Translations under genes and position numbers: made by a program | From: Petasospora fabianii | Taxonomy: Eukaryota > Ascomycota > Saccharomycetes > Phaffomycetales > Wickerhamomycetaceae | DNA length: 64,000 bases | Direction: 5' to 3' | Assembly: GCA_022641835.1 (NCBI GenBank) | Contig: CP048717.1 | Span: 1 to 64,000, forward strand | The notes under the pieces: generated by a model | Databases searched by the model: none | What the model was told of the DNA's origin: nothing | Seen by the model: the letters and a program-made list of their open reading frames with translations, nothing else | Shown here: piece after piece, positions 54,888 through 64,000 of the stretch | Layout of the letters: each line of letters begins with the position of its first letter | How positions within the stretch are numbered: the stretch's first letter is position 1

Positions 54888-57548
54888 ATGGTATCGCCAC
54901 CTGCACCAGCGTCCTCTTCACCATCAGACGCACCACCGCCTCAAGACATAGCCGCCAGCGATGACACCAAGATCACACTCGCTCTCCACCGCACAGGCAT
55001 ATCTATAGAGACCGATTACGGCTCAACCAAGTATTTCATCGATTTCCAGACGACCAAGACCACAGAGGTTCAATCTCCACTGGAAACACCGCTGGGATCA
55101 TTGCGCGCGGTTGGGATCATTGGGTGTGTCGAACTCGGCCCTGGCTATCTCGTCCTCATCACACAGCAAGAACAGTCGTTTGAACATAAGGGCAATACGA
55201 TATGGAACATTAAGAAGGCGTTAGTGGTACCGCTCAAGCTCATTCTTGCTCGAGACATCTTTGGCGCACCAGACCTGGGTCCATCCAGAGACTCTCTCTC
55301 GTCTGAGAGTGAGCTCTCATCATTGAACAAGGAGAACCAGCTTGGTTCTTCTTCATGTCCCTCGCCACTGCCTACGCCTCTCAGTACCCTGACAACTCAG
55401 ATCAACAGACAAAAGGATATGCTTTTTTCTAAAGCCGGCGTTTACATCAACGACATCAAATCGAATGCATCGCTTTCGCTCTCTAATCAGCGTGTGAACA
55501 AGCTCAACTACGACGAACTTGACGATGTGTCATCCAACGAAGAAGTACCACCTGATAACTCATCATTCAAGCTAAACCGCTCCATTACTATAAAAGGAGC
55601 TCCAAAACTGGGTAAGCAAAACAAGCCACTTGCCTTCCTCGAAAGGGCCAAGGTACGGAAGTATGACTCTCTCTATCTTGATAGTCATATATCCAGTGAA
55701 ATGCTCCTAAAATTTGAGCGTCAACTAGAGAGGTTCTACAGTACAGGCGACTTTTACTACTCAGATCAACTTGATATCACCAGAGAAATCTCCTTTGTGA
55801 ATGAGCAAATGACTACAGCACATGACGATACACCAAATTCATTCTTTTTCAACGAAATCATCACTCACAATCTCCCCTCCCAACTACGCATTCCAATCAT
55901 ACAAGGGTTTGTGAGAGCCCTTTCTGTTGATCTCACGCAATACGAAGACATAAGGCAGGGTCAACTACTTCTTATTTCTAAACGAAGCACAAAGCGTGCC
56001 GGATCACGTTATCTCCGTCGTGGTATCGATGACGAAGGAAACGTTGCCAACTTTGTCCTAACATCCCAATTCCTTATCGTGGATGAATATATGCCTAACA
56101 GGTCTCTATTTACCAGATTCGATATCCTCAGGGGATCAATACCGATCTTTTTCCAACAAGATCCATCCAAGTTGAAGCCAGTGCCATATTTGACAAGACC
56201 GGTTGAGAAGTGTGAGACTCCATTTAAAAAACATTTTGAAGGATTGAAAGAGAGTTATGGTGATGTTGCTTGTATCAACCTCGTTGAGAAGTCCAAGAAA
56301 GAAGCCGTTATTGGTGACTCATATCAAACGTTGTGTGAGAAGAACGGGGTGGTGTTTGATTGGTTTGATTTCCATGACGTTTGCAAAAAGATGAAGTTCG
56401 GTAACGTTGTCAAGCTTTTAGATGAGAAGCTTGAGTTTGGCCAACGAAGCATGACTGTTGAACAGTATCTTGTTGAGTGTGGATGGGTTGACTCACTGTG
56501 TGAGAAGACTCAGAGTGGTGTGTTAAGAGTCAACTGTGTAGACTGCTTGGATCGTACCAACTTGGTCCAAAAATTCTTGTCAGAGTTCATTTTGGAGAAA
56601 TACATCTTGCAAAAGTACTGCTTGGTTGTTCCTCCGGAATTTCAGCACCAGTATAACAACTTGTGGGCTGATAATGGAGACTTCATCTCAAGACAGTACT
56701 CTTCTACCAATGCATTGAAAGGTGACTATACCAGAACAGCCAAAAGAAATTACAAAGGACTCTTCACTGATGCATATTTGACTCTTTCAAGATACTACTC
56801 CGGTTACATTAGTGACTACTTCAAACAGTGCTTTATTGATTACCTGCTTGGTCATCAAAAGGAGTCCATCTTCGAAGAGTTCGAGTCCACTTTAAACGTC
56901 TTGGATCCCAATGAGATCAGTGAGAACTTGAACAAGAAAAACTCTACCCTCCAACAGATAATTGAGCAGATGAATTTTGACAATGAATTGATTCTCATTG
57001 GATCATGGCCCGGTTTCACCTCTCCAATGGCCCCTAATGTGCTGAAGGTGAAAAATGGGTTAAAAACGGTATCATTCTTCATCACAAGCAAGAAGCTCTT
57101 CATCGTTGACTTTGATGATAACAGGTCTGAAATTAGACAAACTGTGGTCATTGACATTGCCGACATCAAGCACTTGGAGTATGGAACTTACATTCTTTCA
57201 ACTCATAACTCCATCTCATCAAACCCAAAGCGCAATGTCGGACTCAAAATATTCACTGACAAGGGCACACGGGCCACAGCTGTATCACCATCTGCATCGC
57301 CTAACCCGAACCCACGCCGCAGCTTGGACAGTATGCACGAGTTTGACGACGCCGGAAAGTATGACTACTTCACCATCAAGTTCCCTCAAGATATGGACTA
57401 CACCAAGGTCAAGTATATCATTGATCTGCTATCAAAAACATGCCATTCGTCTACTTTGGAAAACAGAGACATCATGACTTCCACAGAGGCATCAGCGAAT
57501 GTGTTTGGGTTGTTGGAGCATCGGTTCAAGAAGATGGTGTGGGGCTGA
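54888..57548 (+). CDS. Sac-domain phosphoinositide phosphatase, INPP5F/Sac2-like
   Basis: The 886-residue protein has an N-terminal Sac half (LGSLRAVGIIGCVELGPGYLVLIT), split by a Ser-rich insert of about 130 residues, and a catalytic half. The latter carries RVNCVDCLDRTNLVQ, with the CX5R nucleophile Cys550 and Arg556. After the Sac domain comes a PH-like region similar to the hSac2 domain (KTVSFFITSKKLFIVDF, DIADIKHLEYGTYIL). No 5-phosphatase domain follows, so it is not Inp51-53, and it lacks the C-terminal anchors of Sac1 and the Fig4 start. INPP5F-type enzymes remove the 4-phosphate from PI4P on endosomes; S. cerevisiae has no clear member. The substrate here is inferred. Confidence 0.85.
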   Translation: MVSPPAPASSSPSDAPPPQDIAASDDTKITLALHRTGISIETDYGSTKYFIDFQTTKTTEVQSPLETPLGSLRAVGIIGCVELGPGYLVLITQQEQSFEHKGNTIWNIKKALVVPLKLILARDIFGAPDLGPSRDSLSSESELSSLNKENQLGSSSCPSPLPTPLSTLTTQINRQKDMLFSKAGVYINDIKSNASLSLSNQRVNKLNYDELDDVSSNEEVPPDNSSFKLNRSITIKGAPKLGKQNKPLAFLERAKVRKYDSLYLDSHISSEMLLKFERQLERFYSTGDFYYSDQLDITREISFVNEQMTTAHDDTPNSFFFNEIITHNLPSQLRIPIIQGFVRALSVDLTQYEDIRQGQLLLISKRSTKRAGSRYLRRGIDDEGNVANFVLTSQFLIVDEYMPNRSLFTRFDILRGSIPIFFQQDPSKLKPVPYLTRPVEKCETPFKKHFEGLKESYGDVACINLVEKSKKEAVIGDSYQTLCEKNGVVFDWFDFHDVCKKMKFGNVVKLLDEKLEFGQRSMTVEQYLVECGWVDSLCEKTQSGVLRVNCVDCLDRTNLVQKFLSEFILEKYILQKYCLVVPPEFQHQYNNLWADNGDFISRQYSSTNALKGDYTRTAKRNYKGLFTDAYLTLSRYYSGYISDYFKQCFIDYLLGHQKESIFEEFESTLNVLDPNEISENLNKKNSTLQQIIEQMNFDNELILIGSWPGFTSPMAPNVLKVKNGLKTVSFFITSKKLFIVDFDDNRSEIRQTVVIDIADIKHLEYGTYILSTHNSISSNPKRNVGLKIFTDKGTRATAVSPSASPNPNPRRSLDSMHEFDDAGKYDYFTIKFPQDMDYTKVKYIIDLLSKTCHSSTLENRDIMTSTEASANVFGLLEHRFKKMVWG

Positions 57549-57728
57549 TGACCACACCAGGTGTTCTTTGAAGTAGGGTTAATTTTCTATGATTTTACGC
57601 TAACGAGGTTATGGAACTGTAGTATTAACCAGGAAAATTCCGCTTAAATGCTGATGGGAGCTCGACCATAAAACATGCACTCGGATTTTCTGTCCACCTG
57701 TAGTCAAGTTAATTCCCCCTAAACTACC

Positions 57729-57736
57729 TATATATA
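57729..57736 (+). promoter_or_regulatory. TATA box of the 374-aa orphan gene
   Basis: TATATATA lies 72 bp upstream of the ATG at 57808, a strong canonical position. Confidence 0.55.
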
Positions 57737-57807
57737 GGGTAATACATCCAATACGTTCCTCCTCGTGCTCACCATAGATTCATTATCGTTACTCAGATAA
57801 TAAAACA

Positions 57808-58932
57808 ATGTACAACATCTCACTTGCGCTTGTCGAGGCCGATGGAGACGTAACCAAAGTCATCGCCAACTACGTCAGTAAGGGAATCAGCGATCAATCA
57901 CTTTTCAACACTCTTTCTCAAATCAAAGAATGGCAGATGTATCCTTTGCTCAGGGATGAAGTTTTCAGCTTGTGGGGTCTCCAAAAATTCGGTGTTGGGC
58001 TCTCTTGCGGTAACTTCATGTACAGAGTCTTCTGCGGTGGTGCCACTGGTGATTGGTTGGCTTCGTTACTGAGTGGTCTTTCACTATGGAGATGTGTTTC
58101 TGGTATTATAAATCTCAACTCGGATGTCATTGATGCTTTCTTTAAAGGTAACACTGCAGGTGCTAAATACCTGGGCTACCGTGGTGTTGAAAACATTGGC
58201 GATGTGTTCGACGTGACCCAGGTTGAGATTGACGGATTCAACGTTGGGTATCTATCCGACCTCAACCCTATCTCAGCTGACAACCATGCGCTAGTCGAAC
58301 GTGGGTTTAATCTCACAAGATCAATTGTCATGTACAATGAGCACAAGAAGAGATACACCACCTTGTACGGTATCGAGTCTACGCACCGGGATGGGTACAC
58401 CATTTTCTGTCTCGGTGAAGGAACAACCCCACGGGCCGTCGCTGAAAGCATCTTAGTAACAGATCCTGGTGAACGAATGCCTGTTGAAGATGGATACGTT
58501 GTTTGCTCGTCAATCTCTCAGAACTCCACTGTTGAAGGTATCATTCTGCCCGGTAAAGATCACGGATCGAGTCTGCCCTTGATGGAGAAGAGAAACTTGG
58601 GCAGAAAACTAAGAACCAGTGGTTTGAACGAGACCAGTCTCGGGTATGATATTGATCTTGATGATTACCCAATTGATATGAACTATGCTGATGATCCAGA
58701 ATACCAGAGATTGCTAGTGGAGGCCAATGCCAAATGGGAGAATGGCACGTCTGATATCTTTGGCTCTATTGATTCTATTGACTCTCAAGGAATCTTCAAT
58801 AGTAAGCCACAGCCATGGGGGTCTGGACGTATCCAAAGAATCTCTGAGAGTGATTACACCACCACATTTACAACGAATTGGATCAATAGTTGGGGTCCAG
58901 CCATATTTGACACCCTCCAGATCCACGCATAA
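57808..58932 (+). CDS. Unrecognised protein, 374 aa
   Basis: I do not recognise this protein. The reading frame is complete, begins at an ATG with an AAACA leader and has a TATA box 72 bp upstream, so it is likely expressed. No signal peptide is seen. One moderately hydrophobic stretch near residues 74-100 (GATGDWLASLLSGLSLW) might be a membrane or buried helix. Cysteines are at about 67, 76, 91, 197 and 229. The middle (residues 140-240) is mixed alpha/beta in composition with TTLYGIESTHRDGYTIFCLGE; the C-terminal third is hydrophilic with acidic runs (DIDLDDYPIDMNYADDPEY). Codon use is like that of its neighbours. The gene sits between the Sac gene and NDE, convergent with the latter. It may be lineage-specific. 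Confidence 0.6.
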   Translation: MYNISLALVEADGDVTKVIANYVSKGISDQSLFNTLSQIKEWQMYPLLRDEVFSLWGLQKFGVGLSCGNFMYRVFCGGATGDWLASLLSGLSLWRCVSGIINLNSDVIDAFFKGNTAGAKYLGYRGVENIGDVFDVTQVEIDGFNVGYLSDLNPISADNHALVERGFNLTRSIVMYNEHKKRYTTLYGIESTHRDGYTIFCLGEGTTPRAVAESILVTDPGERMPVEDGYVVCSSISQNSTVEGIILPGKDHGSSLPLMEKRNLGRKLRTSGLNETSLGYDIDLDDYPIDMNYADDPEYQRLLVEANAKWENGTSDIFGSIDSIDSQGIFNSKPQPWGSGRIQRISESDYTTTFTTNWINSWGPAIFDTLQIHA

Positions 58933-59153
58933 TGGATCGCAGCCGTGGTAAGTTAGATATGAACTACAATTTGATTATAGGTAACTTCAATTATACGGTT
59001 TTAAACAAGTCTATAATATTACGGCACCGAAGAGAGTCTCATTAAATAGCAGATAGCTCAACGGTAGGAAAAACAAACAACGTACAAGAGGTACGATGTG
59101 AGTAAAATCAAATGGACAAATGAATGTGTATATGGATGTGTCAGAGAAGATGC

Positions 59154-60779
59154 TTAGGCTTCCTTGGAGGAGTCACGGCCGAAGATACCACACTTGATCC
59201 AGTCCAAGCAGACCAAACATCTGTTTCTGAAGGACAAACACATGGCAACGTAGGAAACCTTCCAGAACAAGAATGTGAAAGAACCACCGAGGGACAACTT
59301 AGTCCAGTTACCCCAAGACAAATCAGCAATGGCTCTCTCGGCACCAATGTAAGCAAGGGCACCCATGTGGTTGTACTGGAATGGCTCAAAGTTGGCAAGC
59401 TTCTCAATCTTAGAGATGATCTTACCCTTCTCTCCAGACTCTGTGGTTTGGTTCAATTCGTATCTCAAAGCCTCAATCTTGGCCAAGTTACCAAGCAACT
59501 TACCGAGGTAAATACCCTCTTGGTGAGCAACCTGAGCAGTTGGGGCAAACTTCTTAGACAAAGTACAATCACCAAGACCAAAGATGGAATCGTCACCGAT
59601 AACCTTCAAGTAGTCTTCATCAATCAAGAAACCTCTGTTGGCAAAAGTTTGACCTTCAAGCTTCTTAGCCAAGTTGACAGTAACGTCTCTGGCACCGTTA
59701 CCGGTAGCCCAAACCAAGACACCATATGGGATTTCTTCAATGGCAGAAGTACCATCATCTTTCTTAATCTGAGCAGTAATGATCTTACTGTCAACCTTCT
59801 TAACCATAGTTTGCACTCTCAAGGCGATACGTTCCTCAGTGAAAGTGTCTTCAGCGTACTTGATAAGTTTCTTGTTAAACATGTTCAAAATGTTTGGCAA
59901 AGCTTCAACGAGGGTAACAGTAATGTCCTTAGCGACACCTGGGTACCATTTTCTCAAATCCTGATCAACGAAATCTTGCAATTCACCTGCAAACTCAACA
60001 CCAGTTGGACCACCACCAACAACGACAAAGGAGAGCAATCTCTTTCTCTCAGCGTCATCAGCTGGGAGGGCAGCAGCGAGTTCAATGTTGTGCAAAATTT
60101 TTCTTCTAATTTCCTGAGAATCTGGAACTTCTTTCAAGAAAGAGGCATTCTCGTAGACACCTGGGATACCGAAAGTGTTTGGCTTAGCACCGACAGCCAT
60201 AACCAAGTAATCGTATTGAACGTTTTGAACAACACCATCAGTACCCTTGATTGTAACAGTCTTAGCCTTTGGATCAACGTCAGAAGCCTCGGCTTCGTGG
60301 TAGATGACTTCACCAGGACATCTTCTGCAGATGGATCTGATTGGGTCAATGATGGATCTAAGTTCGATGGTACCAGTTGGAGCAGATGGGAGAAGTGGAG
60401 TGAAGAGGAAGTAGTTTCTTGGAGAGACAACGACAACGTTATACAAAGTGGTATCGAGGTTCTTAAGCAAAGAGACAGCACCCCAACCTGAACCCAAGAT
60501 TACAACAGTTTTTCTTGGAGCACCATTTGGCAAAGTTGGAGACTGTGGCTTTTGAGGAGCTGGGTTAGCCTCGTCATAGATTTGGTAGGCAATGTAACCA
60601 GTAGCGAGAAGAGTTGAGATCCAAGTAGTTCTCCAAATGGCCTTACCAGCTCTTCTAATGAAAGATGGTTTTTGAACTGGCACAGGTTTTGGAATCTGTG
60701 GACCAGCTTTTGGAGCGGTACTCTGGAGTCTCTTGAAAGAAGTAGAGACAAATCTCTTGGAAACGTTTCTGGCAAACAT
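59154..60779 (-). CDS. NDE1: Mitochondrial alternative (type II) NADH dehydrogenase, external type
   Basis: The 541-residue enzyme has a mitochondrial presequence, then a membrane helix at about 50-69 ([20 protein letters not shown]), typical of external Nde enzymes rather than internal Ndi1. Two dinucleotide folds follow: GSGWGA (96-101) for FAD and [10 protein letters not shown] (253-262) for NADH. FGLGDC and AQVAHQEG supply FAD and quinone contacts. The C-terminal amphipathic helix region ends near GRDSSKEA. It oxidises cytosolic NADH and reduces ubiquinone without pumping protons. There is no EF-hand insert. The single gene lies near TIF34 (as NDE1, YMR145C) and near SERF and DLH genes (as NDE2, YDL085W), so it is probably the unduplicated counterpart of both. 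Codon bias is strong. Confidence 0.94.
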   Translation of the reverse strand: MFARNVSKRFVSTSFKRLQSTAPKAGPQIPKPVPVQKPSFIRRAGKAIWRTTWISTLLATGYIAYQIYDEANPAPQKPQSPTLPNGAPRKTVVILGSGWGAVSLLKNLDTTLYNVVVVSPRNYFLFTPLLPSAPTGTIELRSIIDPIRSICRRCPGEVIYHEAEASDVDPKAKTVTIKGTDGVVQNVQYDYLVMAVGAKPNTFGIPGVYENASFLKEVPDSQEIRRKILHNIELAAALPADDAERKRLLSFVVVGGGPTGVEFAGELQDFVDQDLRKWYPGVAKDITVTLVEALPNILNMFNKKLIKYAEDTFTEERIALRVQTMVKKVDSKIITAQIKKDDGTSAIEEIPYGVLVWATGNGARDVTVNLAKKLEGQTFANRGFLIDEDYLKVIGDDSIFGLGDCTLSKKFAPTAQVAHQEGIYLGKLLGNLAKIEALRYELNQTTESGEKGKIISKIEKLANFEPFQYNHMGALAYIGAERAIADLSWGNWTKLSLGGSFTFLFWKVSYVAMCLSFRNRCLVCLDWIKCGIFGRDSSKEA

Positions 60780-61620
60780 TGTGAAGAGTTTGTGAGAAGA
60801 AAGAATATGAAGTATGTACCAATGTAGTACTCAACTCTTTTGCAAACGGTGTATCTCAGTGAGATGAGAGACAGGGTGTGTTGCAGAAGAGGAGGGAACA
60901 GCAGAGCGATGAGCTGTCTTACTAGGCAAGTGAGCTTTTTATTGCGGTTGTTGCCTGCCGAGAAAGACGAAACGTTTAGTTGAGGGATCAACTAAGTTTA
61001 AACTGAGCTGGTAAAGGAGCACACGGGATAGACACTGAGGGGAAAAGGGAAGTAGCAAATGGCCGGGTGTGGATTTCGCAGATTGCAGGGTAAAGAGTTG
61101 TTAAGGCGATGACTGGGCCGGCCACCGGAAGCGCGGTGTCCGCCCTCGGAATTGAGGGTGAAGAAAAAAAAAATTGTACTGTGATTCTTAAGCGATGAGC
61201 CCTCGGATCTCACACATCATTTTACTAATTCATACTGATCTTTGCATATGGTGTTCCTATGGTTACAGTGGGATAGGAGTGTTGGAATAGTTATGGATAT
61301 ATAAATCTCAGAGGTTGTGGAATTGGGTATCGTGTGTGAGGTGCCCCGGTTCCCGGGGCCAAAGCTACAAGCTACAAGTGAATTGAGTATGTGATCACGA
61401 GGAGCAACCCCAAAACCATTGGTATATTGAACAGCAGCAACTTGCCCCAAAAAGAAAAAACAAACTGTCCGAACCTACCGGACCGGTTTAGTAGCTCAAA
61501 TACCCGATATAGCAGATAAAAAGATGTAGGAAGACATAAGTTTAAACGTTAGTACGTCACAGAGAGGGGCTCCATCGCGACGTCAACTGATGGATCCACC
61601 ACATGACCACAATCGAATTT

Positions 61621-61642
61621 GCGCGGGCGCGCGCGCGCGCGC
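61621..61642. repeat. GC dinucleotide tract
   Basis: Alternating GC with one interruption; the last 16 bases (61627-61642) are pure (GC)8 and prone to Z-DNA. About 520 bp upstream of GET3. Confidence 0.85.
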
Positions 61643-61784
61643 ATTATGAGAATCTGGCAGTCGCCGGCGGTGGTGGTGGCGGCGACGGCGTATGTATCTC
61701 TAGTTATGAGATTAGTCATTATCTTACTGACTTAAGTGGTTATAATATATATTCACTAGACTGCTTGGTAATTGAGTAGCTTAG

Positions 61785-61806
61785 ATATATATATGTATAT
61801 ATATAA
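61785..61806. repeat. AT dinucleotide tract
   Basis: Alternating A/T with a single G interruption, within a longer AT-rich block. Confidence 0.8.
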
Positions 61807-61884
61807 GTACATGTTAACCAACACGTAAGGCTGTGTCCGCTCTGCTGCAAGCGCACCGATAAGCCGGAAAAACCTTTTTCTTTC

Positions 61885-61900
61885 TTGACACCTGAACACC
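61885..61900 (-). promoter_or_regulatory. Rap1-like element upstream of GET3
   Basis: GGTGTTCAGGTGTCAA on the minus strand, about 260 bp upstream of the GET3 ATG. It has one mismatch to the GGTGTKCGGRTGT core. Confidence 0.35.
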
Positions 61901-62157
61901 ATTTTTTTTAACTCTTATCCGTCTGCCATTTTATATCGGGTTTTTCAGAAACTAATTTTTGTTTTTCTCGTTTTCTCCGACACCCGCATAAACGTGCATG
62001 CGCTCGGAGTTTGTGTAGACAGCCTCTTCCATCGACTTCGCTCAGCTTCCACGGAACAGACACCGACAAAGAAAACGGAGGCATCGCAGTTTCTCCACCG
62101 CCACCAACAACAACAATCACAACGACAAGCACATATATTAACGAAAGAATAGAGAAT

Positions 62158-63177
62158 ATGTCAGACGACTTCGACGTTCCGGAACCTTCCCTTAAGTCTA
62201 TTATCACTCACGATTCTCTCAAGTGGATCTTCGTCGGTGGTAAAGGTGGTGTTGGTAAGACCACATCATCATCATCCATCTCCATCCAACTTGCCCTCAA
62301 CAATCCACATAAACAGTATCTACTCATCTCTACTGATCCAGCACATAACCTTTCTGATGCCTTTGGTGAGAAGTTCAACAAAGATGCTCGTAAAGTCACA
62401 GGAATGAACAATTTATCCTGTATGGAGATTGATCCATCTTCTACAATGCAAGACTTAACTGCCAATTTTGATGACACTAACCCAAATAACCCAATGGGAG
62501 GTATGATGTCAGACTTATCGTCTTCTATCCCTGGTATCGATGAGGCATTGTCATTTATGGAGGTGATTAAGCACATCAAATCTCAAAGTAATGCCGAGGA
62601 AGGTGCTATCACTTATGATACAATCATCTTTGATACTGCACCAACGGGTCATACCCTTAGATTCCTTCAATTACCACAGACATTCTCCAAGTTGTTGGGT
62701 AAGTTTGATGAGCTCAGCTCAAGATTTGGTGGGTTAATGGGTCAATTCGCTGGTCAAGATCAAACAAATCAAATTATGAACAAGATGGCTGAATTGAAAG
62801 AGTTAACGAAACTCATTAACGAACAATTTACTGATCCAGAGATTACAACATTTGTCGTTGTTTGTATTGCTGAATTCTTATCGCTTTATGAATCTGAAAG
62901 ATTGATCCAGGAGTTGAACTCTTATGGTATTGACGTTAGTTCCATCATTTGCAACCAATTGCTCTTTACTCAAAAGGATGATCCATGTAACAGATGTCAA
63001 TCAAGATCTAAGATGCAAGAAAAGTATTTGGGTGAAATGGATGAATTGTATGAAGATTTCCATTTGGTTAAAGTTCCTTTGGTTAACACAGAGGTTAGAG
63101 GTTTAGAGAAACTTAAGAAGTTCTCAAAATTCTTGATTGAACCATATGTCCCAGGTACATCAGTTGATTTAGAGTAA
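62158..63177 (+). CDS. GET3: Tail-anchored protein targeting ATPase Get3
   Basis: The 339-residue ATPase has the deviant P-loop [10 protein letters not shown] (27-36), switch [13 protein letters not shown] (58-69), switch [13 protein letters not shown] and the zinc-binding Cys277/Cys280 pair (CNRC) at the dimer interface. The hydrophobic groove segments lie between ([10 protein letters not shown]). It carries tail-anchored proteins to the Get1/2 receptor at the ER. The start at 62158 gives [10 protein letters not shown]; the frame is open upstream, but that part is low-complexity leader. S. cerevisiae GET3 is YDL100C, next to BUG1. It is convergent with the DLH gene, 36 bp apart. Confidence 0.98.
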   Translation: MSDDFDVPEPSLKSIITHDSLKWIFVGGKGGVGKTTSSSSISIQLALNNPHKQYLLISTDPAHNLSDAFGEKFNKDARKVTGMNNLSCMEIDPSSTMQDLTANFDDTNPNNPMGGMMSDLSSSIPGIDEALSFMEVIKHIKSQSNAEEGAITYDTIIFDTAPTGHTLRFLQLPQTFSKLLGKFDELSSRFGGLMGQFAGQDQTNQIMNKMAELKELTKLINEQFTDPEITTFVVVCIAEFLSLYESERLIQELNSYGIDVSSIICNQLLFTQKDDPCNRCQSRSKMQEKYLGEMDELYEDFHLVKVPLVNTEVRGLEKLKKFSKFLIEPYVPGTSVDLE

Positions 63178-63213
63178 ACAGGTTTACATTCAATATAACT
63201 CTGTGTAAGTAAT

Positions 63214-64000
63214 CTAACAAACATTCTCAATAACAACATCTTTACCATCATTCTCACCGAGATCAGTTCTTAATCTTCTGTTAAACAATTCAAATAAGAA
63301 CCCAAAGCAAGCAGAAGTGATTGAACTATCATATCTTCCCTTACTTGATTCGTCTCTAACGAATGCATGTTGAGCATCGTTTAACTCCATAAATGTAAAA
63401 TTAACACCATTATCTCTTAGTGTCTTTCTAATAAGGTCTCTACCCTCTGGTGGAACATGATTATCCAAAGTACCAAAGATTAAGACAATCTCTGCATCTT
63501 TTCTCTTGAGTTCAGTGCTTTTCTGTAATGAATCATCATTCATACCTTTACCAAGAGCATGATTATGAATATCAGTTGGGAAGAAGCAAACAGATGCACT
63601 GATTCTCTTATCATAACATGCTCTAAATGCCAAATGACCACCAAGACACATACCAGTAGCACCACATTTACCAGAATAAGTCTTCAAGGTCTCCAGATAG
63701 TCAATTGCAAGTTTATTATCTTCATCATAAGATTCTAATGGTTTTTCAACTTTGTATAGATTACCCTTGTCGGTACCCTCAGCGTCATAAGCTAATGGTT
63801 CAGGACCTTCAAAGTTATGATAGATAGAAGGAGCAACAACAATGTATCCCTCAGAGGCGATCTTCTTAGCAAAACGAGCAACTGGACCAGTAACTTGATA
63901 AATCTCAGAGTAGACAATGACACCTGGGAATTTAGCTAATGGGTAGTTTGGAATCTTTGGGTGGAAAGTGTACAAACGAAGAGTTGTACCATAGGAGGTC
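63214..64000 (-). CDS. Dienelactone hydrolase-family protein (YDL086W-like), 5' end outside the window
   Basis: At least 261 residues are visible. The frame is open through the right edge (TSYGTTLRLYTFHP), so the start lies beyond 64000. It has the alpha/beta-hydrolase triad of the family: the nucleophile Cys in GMCLGGH, Asp in GTLDNHVPP and His in NDAQHAF. The usual PGVIVYSEIYQVTG oxyanion region is near the visible start. A Cys nucleophile is normal for dienelactone hydrolases. S. cerevisiae YDL086W is a relative of unknown substrate and is next to LUC7 and NDE2 there, in keeping with the genes here. Confidence 0.9.
   Translation of the reverse strand, partial: TSYGTTLRLYTFHPKIPNYPLAKFPGVIVYSEIYQVTGPVARFAKKIASEGYIVVAPSIYHNFEGPEPLAYDAEGTDKGNLYKVEKPLESYDEDNKLAIDYLETLKTYSGKCGATGMCLGGHLAFRACYDKRISASVCFFPTDIHNHALGKGMNDDSLQKSTELKRKDAEIVLIFGTLDNHVPPEGRDLIRKTLRDNGVNFTFMELNDAQHAFVRDESSKGRYDSSITSACFGFLFELFNRRLRTDLGENDGKDVVIENVC

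Larger units (their letters stand above)
60780..62157. other. 1.38-kb divergent intergenic region, NDE / GET3
   Basis: No supported gene. It contains a GC dinucleotide run at 61621-61642, a GGN-rich stretch at 61665-61690, an AT run at 61785-61806 and a Rap1-like element at 61885-61900. The strong composition swings within 200 bp are notable. Confidence 0.5.

Noticed and set aside
59124-60491. 455-codon plus-strand open frame opposite the NADH dehydrogenase gene
   Set aside because: Antisense shadow of a strongly codon-biased gene; composition is unlike a real protein.

Overview
The window is nuclear DNA of a budding yeast (Saccharomycotina). Genes are compact and mostly single-exon. The introns are small, with GTATGT/GTAAGT/GTACGT-type donors, TACTAAC-type branch sites and branch-to-acceptor gaps of about 10-20 nt. 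Nearly every gene has a recognisable S. cerevisiae relative. CTG encodes leucine at three strongly conserved Leu positions of PRS3 (20021, 20573, 20639), which argues against the CTG-Ser and CTG-Ala clades. An eIF3k gene (absent from S. cerevisiae), an INPP5F-type Sac phosphatase, a DUF1766/T5orf172 protein, a five-exon IWR1 and single copies of genes that are paired in S. cerevisiae point to a lineage outside the whole-genome-duplication clade. I cannot name the species.

Layout. 1-6 kb: an unrecognised membrane protein, a pair made of an Asp/Glu-racemase-like enzyme and a DAL5-family permease, and PEF1. 6-16 kb: RPS6, RPS10, an Mpv17-family protein, eIF3k and RRP5. 16-25 kb: an orphan membrane protein, ETP1-PRS3, and a pseudouridine-5'-phosphatase next to TUL1. 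25-31 kb: an acetate-transporter-family gene, NPR3 and a Zn2Cys6 regulator. 31.7 kb: tRNA-Val(AAC). 32-40 kb: MBP1, then divergently a 1182-residue protein with three APSES/KilA-N-like modules, then PSA1. 40-42 kb: a 2.2-kb gene-free stretch. 42-54 kb: LUC7, IMP1, an SDR, IWR1, RPL9, TPP1, SNU23, AIM36, MRPS8, BUG1, a SERF gene, TIF34 and a GIY-YIG protein. 55-64 kb: a Sac2-type phosphatase, an orphan, an alternative NADH dehydrogenase, GET3 and a dienelactone-hydrolase gene cut by the window edge.

Together the genes are mostly housekeeping: ribosome and translation (RPS6, RPS10, RPL9, RRP5, eIF3i, eIF3k, MRPS8), splicing (LUC7, SNU23), membrane and protein sorting (GET3, BUG1, TUL1, SAC), mitochondria (IMP1, AIM36, NDE) and cell-cycle transcription (MBP1). 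Several S. cerevisiae neighbour pairs survive. Much of the right half merges genes that lie on chromosomes IV and XIII in S. cerevisiae (NDE1/NDE2 regions), as expected of an unduplicated ancestral block. Promoters of ribosomal and other housekeeping genes share a Rap1-like element (GGTGTKCGGRTGT), and ribosomal-protein promoters also carry CACGTG paired with TAGGGC.

The best candidate for something undescribed is the triple-APSES gene at 35082-38688 facing MBP1. No virus-like element, transposon or CRISPR array was seen.
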